Notes under the pieces: generated by a model
Seen by the model: only the letters and a program-made list of their open reading frames with translations
The model's database searches: none
What the model was told of the DNA's origin: nothing
Program-made: the position numbers and the translations under genes
Origin: an uncultured Eubacteriales bacterium
GTDB lineage: Bacteria; Bacillota; Clostridia; Oscillospirales; Oscillospiraceae
Length of the DNA: 5,421 nt
Reading direction: 5' to 3'
Assembly: GCA_900546415.1 (NCBI GenBank)
Contig: URCY01000080.1
Coordinates: 1 to 5,421 of the forward strand
In this document: one piece after another, positions 5,286 to 5,421 of the stretch
Position numbering within the stretch: position 1 is the first letter of the stretch
How the letters are laid out: every line of letters begins with the position of its first letter

Positions 5286-5295
5286 CGCGCTGCCT

Positions 5296-5328
5296 TTGAC
5301 GCTTCCGGACTTTCTTGACGGTCTGAAA
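5296..5328 (-). repeat. 33-bp repeat, second copy, at the glyA terminator
   Basis: Same sequence as 961-993 with 3 of 33 differences, on the same (minus) strand. Read on the minus strand it directly follows the 5327-5356 hairpin, just as the other copy follows the 994-1030 hairpin. It starts 10 bp after the glyA stop. Confidence 0.6.
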
Positions 5329-5356
5329 AATCCCGCCGCTTACGCGACGGGATTTT
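5327..5356 (+). terminator. glyA terminator, possibly bidirectional
   Basis: AAAATCCCGCCGC (5327-5339) and GCGACGGGATTTT (5344-5356) form a 13-bp stem with one mismatch and a 4-nt loop, followed on the plus strand by GCTTTGTT. On the minus strand the stem ends in TTTTTC, so it could stop transcription from both sides. Confidence 0.8.
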
Positions 5357-5363
5357 GCTTTGT

Positions 5364-5385
5364 TAAGGAAGCTCTGATTAAATCG
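5364..5385 (+). repeat. Dispersed repeat, inverted copy of 71-92
   Basis: TAAGGAAGCTCTGATTAAAT followed by CG matches the minus strand of 71-92 at 20 of 22 positions. The remaining bases to 5421 contain no recognisable gene start; they could be the beginning of a mobile element cut by the window edge. Confidence 0.5.
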
Positions 5386-5421
5386 GCAAGAGCTGGTAAC
5401 GAGAGATTTTGTTCTCAGGCA

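Overview
The window reads as chromosomal DNA of an endospore-forming, GC-rich Firmicute, most likely a gut clostridium of the Oscillospiraceae/Ruminococcaceae type. That placement is an inference from the sporulation genes spo0A, spoVAD and spoVAEb, the GC-rich coding regions and a Firmicutes-style tandem glycine riboswitch. No 16S rRNA or other taxonomic marker is present.

Layout. Bases 1-1051 hold no convincing gene. They are a repeat field: short dispersed repeats at 1-19 and 71-92, a hairpin repeat at 137-173, two copies of a ~250-bp element with palindromic ends (233-486 and 627-877), and a 33-bp repeat (961-993) beside the hairpin that probably ends spo0A. spo0A (1052-1825, minus) has a ~175-nt leader, an AT-rich promoter region and a cluster of three 0A-box-like sites (2062-2091). 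A strong minus-strand terminator (2197-2235) separates it from the two-gene unit spoVAD-spoVAEb (3655 to 2271, minus). A 34-bp palindrome lies just upstream of spoVAD. In the opposite direction run a sigma-A promoter, a tandem glycine riboswitch with an intrinsic terminator, and glyA (4035-5285, plus). glyA is followed by a second copy of the 33-bp repeat, a terminator, and an inverted copy of the repeat seen at 71-92.

How the genes fit together. Spo0A is the master switch for entry into sporulation. SpoVAD and SpoVAEb belong to the apparatus that loads dipicolinic acid into the developing spore. GlyA interconverts serine and glycine and supplies one-carbon units. The riboswitch can be folded so that glycine would switch glyA off.

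Points most worth a second look: the Spo0A receiver domain keeps its phospho-acceptor Asp and Lys but has lost the acidic metal-binding pair and the conserved Thr/Ser; the predicted glycine-OFF logic of the riboswitch; spo0A without spoIVB and spoVAD without spoVAC next to them; and the layered repeat families in the intergenic DNA.
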